From: Trebonia sp.
Lineage (GTDB): Bacteria; Actinomycetota; Actinomycetes; Streptosporangiales; Streptosporangiaceae
DNA: 8,584 nucleotides
Assembly (NCBI GenBank): GCA_030043595.1
Contig: JASHXJ010000221.1
Location: 1 to 8,584, forward strand
Direction: 5' to 3'
Shown: piece by piece, positions 6,942 through 8,584 of the stretch
Layout of the letters: every line of letters begins with the position of its first letter
Numbering within the stretch: position 1 is the stretch's first letter
Made by a program: the position numbers and the translations under genes
The notes under the pieces: model-generated
What the model was told of the DNA's origin: nothing
The model's database searches: none
The model's input: the letters and a program-made list of their open reading frames with translations, nothing else

Positions 6942-7736
6942 CTAGCTGGTGCTAACTGCCGGGGGTTCCGACGATTCGCGGACGACCTTGTGGTGGTGGA
7001 TGAAGTGAGGAAGCAGGTGGGTGGCGACCGGGGGGCCGACCAGGAGGACGGCCGATAGCGCGACAAGCACGCCGCCCGCCATCAGCTTGGAGCCGTTGCT
7101 GATGCGTTCTGCGCTGAGCCGCAGGCTTCCAGTGCGTGCCTTCCGGCCGAGGAGCTGGCCGACCATGATGGCCAGGAACGCCTGGATGACGATGGCGGTG
7201 ATGACGTCAGCCGCTGGCAGGCTGCTGAAGCTGAGCGTGAAGCCCACCACCAGTTCATCCAGGCTGATGCCAAGGCCAAGCGCGATGACGGAAAGGCCGC
7301 GCGCTCCCACCAGCGCCCTCGCCTTGCCTGCCTCGTCATCGTCGTCGTCATCGGCGTTGAGGCTCTCGTCCAGCATGAGGATGCCAAGACCGCCGACGAC
7401 CACCGGGACGGCAATCGGGACGATATACCGGCCGACGAATGTCAGGTCGACGGTGTCGGCCAGGTGAGTGCGGTCGGCCAGGCGAAGCTGGTAGGCCTCG
7501 GCAGGGCTGCCGACCTGGTAAGGGTCGACGACCAAGTGGGCGGGGCTGCCGGTCAGGTGAGTCAGCGGCGCCCCCAGCGCCATCCCGGCCAGCGGCATCC
7601 CGGCCTCGAATGCGAGCAACAGCACGATGACGCGTATCCGCTGCGCACGAGTGAGGCGCATCTCCCCCAGAACCGCGAATGCGACAGCAAAGGTGTCAAG
7701 ACACAACGGCAGGGTAAAGGCCAGCAGTTTGAGCAT
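6942..7736 (-). CDS. mntP: MntP-family manganese efflux pump with acidic loop and His-rich tail
   Basis: This 264-residue membrane protein has the paired signatures of MntP, the Mn2+ exporter of the cytoplasmic membrane: LCLDTFAVAFAVLGEM (Asp14) in helix 1 and LGLGISLDELVVGF (Asp160) in the second half-repeat. Usual MntP proteins are near 190 residues. The extra length is a segment after helix 2 (about 58-104), a linker with six consecutive Asp and one Glu (NADDDDDDEAGK, 127-138), and a tail containing HFIHHHK (244-250). The acidic and His clusters could bind metal, which is inference. The frame is open further upstream, to 7889, but I chose the ATG at 7736 because GGAAGGG lies 7 bases before it and the protein then starts in helix 1. 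The gene is convergent with paralog B. Its leader holds two perfect hairpins and may be regulatory. I am confident of the family; the substrate is inferred from the family. Confidence 0.85.
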   Translation of the reverse strand: MLKLLAFTLPLCLDTFAVAFAVLGEMRLTRAQRIRVIVLLLAFEAGMPLAGMALGAPLTHLTGSPAHLVVDPYQVGSPAEAYQLRLADRTHLADTVDLTFVGRYIVPIAVPVVVGGLGILMLDESLNADDDDDDEAGKARALVGARGLSVIALGLGISLDELVVGFTLSFSSLPAADVITAIVIQAFLAIMVGQLLGRKARTGSLRLSAERISNGSKLMAGGVLVALSAVLLVGPPVATHLLPHFIHHHKVVRESSEPPAVSTS

Positions 7737-7903
7737 GCTCCGACCCTTCCCTGCCTGGAGTAACCGCCATGCCTGTGGCGGCCGACCTCGTATCACGAGG
7801 AGGTAACACCCATTGAACGGCGGATCGGCTCGGAAGGTACAGTGTTCTGGGAAAAAGATCCTTATGCGGGGCGAGGGCCCGATGAACACCGGCCGTTATT
7901 GTA
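7737..7903 (-). promoter_or_regulatory. Structured leader of the mntP gene
   Basis: Read on the minus strand, a -10-like TACAAT (7898-7903) lies about 160 bases before the start codon; I see no good -35. Between it and the gene are two perfect hairpins: 6-bp stem CCTCGT/ACGAGG (7786-7800, 3-base loop) and 6-bp stem CCGCCA/TGGCGG (7764-7781, 6-base loop). A long structured leader before a Mn exporter would suit metal-responsive control. I cannot find the hallmark GGGGAGTA of the yybP-ykoY manganese riboswitch on this strand, so no riboswitch class is assigned. Confidence 0.3.
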
Positions 7904-7935
7904 CCACCGGGCAAAGGCGGGCGCAGGGCTTTTAA
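7813..7935 (+). CDS. Tentative 40-residue small ORF
   Basis: A TTG start (7813) lies 9 bases after a strong ribosome-binding-like GAGGAGG (7797-7803), and the frame closes at TAA 7933-7935, followed at once by a second TAA. The 40-residue product is basic, with Cys11 and Cys30, and resembles nothing I recognise. The third codon position is G or C in about 28 of 40 codons, lower than I would expect for a gene in DNA this GC-rich. It is antisense to the leader of mntP, and the CCTCGT/ACGAGG hairpin (7786-7800) would partly cover its ribosome binding site. It may be a real small protein, a regulatory ORF or chance. The rest of 7736-8089 shows no gene. Confidence 0.22.
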   Translation: MNGGSARKVQCSGKKILMRGEGPMNTGRYCTTGQRRAQGF

Positions 7936-8042
7936 TAAGATGGTAAGAACTTGTTCAGGCATAGCCAGAATTTCTCGGCTGAATATGCGCCGCAGATGTA
8001 AGTAGATCGTCCAAATTTCGGCGTCATGGCGACCGGCTAGTC

Positions 8043-8063
8043 TAACGTATACCTCCGGGAGCG
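8043..8063 (+). promoter_or_regulatory. Shared promoter-like box upstream of paralog C
   Basis: TAACGT (8043-8048, preceded by C) is followed 8 bases later by GGGAGCG (8057-8063). The hexamer is identical to that of paralog A, and the flanks (CCGGCT upstream, TCCGGGAGCG and GGAC downstream) resemble those of paralog B. The ribosome binding site GGAGG (8077-8081) is 8 bases before the GTG start of C. Confidence 0.55.
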
Positions 8064-8089
8064 AAACGGCGGACAGGGAGGCGGATCGG

Positions 8090-8584
8090 GTGCATGACTC
8101 GCGTCGGTCCGCCTGGCGACGCGGCATGCAGGGAAGCGGCATGGCGCGTATCGTGGTCCAGCTCTCCGTGGCTGTGGCGCTGGGTCTGGTGATCGGCCTG
8201 GTGGTCGCGTTCCAGGCGGGCTCGAGCAACTCAGGTATCGAGCAGGTGCCGCTGGGTACTCCGTTGAGCCCGAGTCTGTTGGCTACCGCCCCGGTGTCGA
8301 TGACGACCGCTCCGGCGACGGGCAATGTCAACTGCGACATCATCGTTCCGGCTAACCCGCTGAGCGCGCAGGGGCTGGCCACTCCTTATCAGCTCACGGG
8401 CACTGACGGGATGACGCCCGCGAAGTCGGGCTGCCAGATGACCAACGCGAAGCTGGGGGCCTTCGTCCAGGCCACGATCCTGAATCCGGCCACCGGAGCG
8501 CTGTCGGTCTACGACCCGCTCGTGGTCACGCAGGGCACTCGGCCGGCCGTGCTGCCCTCGGTGCCGAGGATCGCCGCGAACGCG
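8090..8584 (+). CDS. Paralog C (5' part, runs off the window): same Cys-rich exported family
   Basis: The frame is open from GTG 8090 to the last base, giving 165 residues with no stop, so the 3' part lies beyond the window. The product has a basic tail with RSAWRR (6-11) and GMARI (17-21), a hydrophobic segment (about 21-42), a Ser/Thr/Pro-rich linker (about 56-78) and the conserved domain from NVNC (79-82). Motifs are IVPANP (85-90), GLATPY (95-100), AFVQA (124-128) and YDPLV (141-145). Cys82 and Cys115 match the first two cysteines of B. It is clearly closer to B than to A, in both the N-terminal tail and the domain. The GTG start aligns with the ATG of B residue for residue up to RSAWRR and has GGAGG 8 bases upstream. 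Full length is presumably about 500 residues, as for its paralogs. Function is unknown. Confidence 0.88.
   Translation, partial: MHDSRRSAWRRGMQGSGMARIVVQLSVAVALGLVIGLVVAFQAGSSNSGIEQVPLGTPLSPSLLATAPVSMTTAPATGNVNCDIIVPANPLSAQGLATPYQLTGTDGMTPAKSGCQMTNAKLGAFVQATILNPATGALSVYDPLVVTQGTRPAVLPSVPRIAANA

Noticed and set aside
7737..7903. A yybP-ykoY manganese riboswitch before mntP
   Set aside because: The hallmark GGGGAGTA and a recognisable second conserved loop are not visible on the minus strand. Only generic hairpins can be supported.
7696..8382. A 228-codon minus-strand frame across the start of paralog C
   Set aside because: It runs antisense to a conserved paralog and across the intergenic region, and it overlaps the start of mntP. 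A similar shadow occurs opposite paralog B at 5235-5786.

Overview
The window is GC-rich DNA with Arg/Ala/Gly-rich proteins, GTG starts and purine-rich ribosome binding sites. This points to a high-GC actinobacterium, probably soil-dwelling. The sequence alone does not support a genus. I see no tRNA, rRNA, CRISPR array, insertion sequence or phage gene.

Layout from left to right: (1) a six-helix membrane protein resembling the MntP manganese exporters (108-650, +), closed by a perfect 16-bp hairpin (673-708); (2) a stand-alone ChrB-type N-terminal-domain protein (842-1507, +), the family linked to chromate sensing and resistance; (3) paralog A of an unrecognised secreted or membrane-anchored protein family (1605-3194, +); (4) a convergent gene for a multi-pass membrane protein resembling GT-C glycosyltransferases (3267-5105, -); (5) paralog B (5365-6894, +); (6) a convergent MntP-family manganese exporter with an unusual acidic loop and a His-rich tail (6942-7736, -), preceded by a leader with two hairpins; (7) the start of paralog C (8090 to the window edge, +), cut off after 165 codons.

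The main point of interest is the set of paralogs A, B and C. They share one architecture: a short basic cytoplasmic tail, one membrane segment, a linker, then a large extracytoplasmic domain. Eight cysteines align between A and B, and the motifs NV(N/D)C, IVPANP, GLATPY, AFVQA and YDPLV recur in all three. All three genes also carry a similar upstream box, CTAACGT or CTAGCAT followed 7-9 bases later by GGGAGCG, which suggests shared control. I do not recognise a known function for the family.

A working model, which is inference only, is a cell-envelope locus: co-regulated, disulfide-rich surface proteins, a GT-C-like enzyme that could glycosylate their Ser/Thr/Pro-rich linkers or make a surface glycan, and metal/oxyanion homeostasis genes (two MntP-like proteins and a ChrB-like protein) nearby. 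The genes alternate in strand from A onward, so this is not one operon. The array may continue beyond the right edge.
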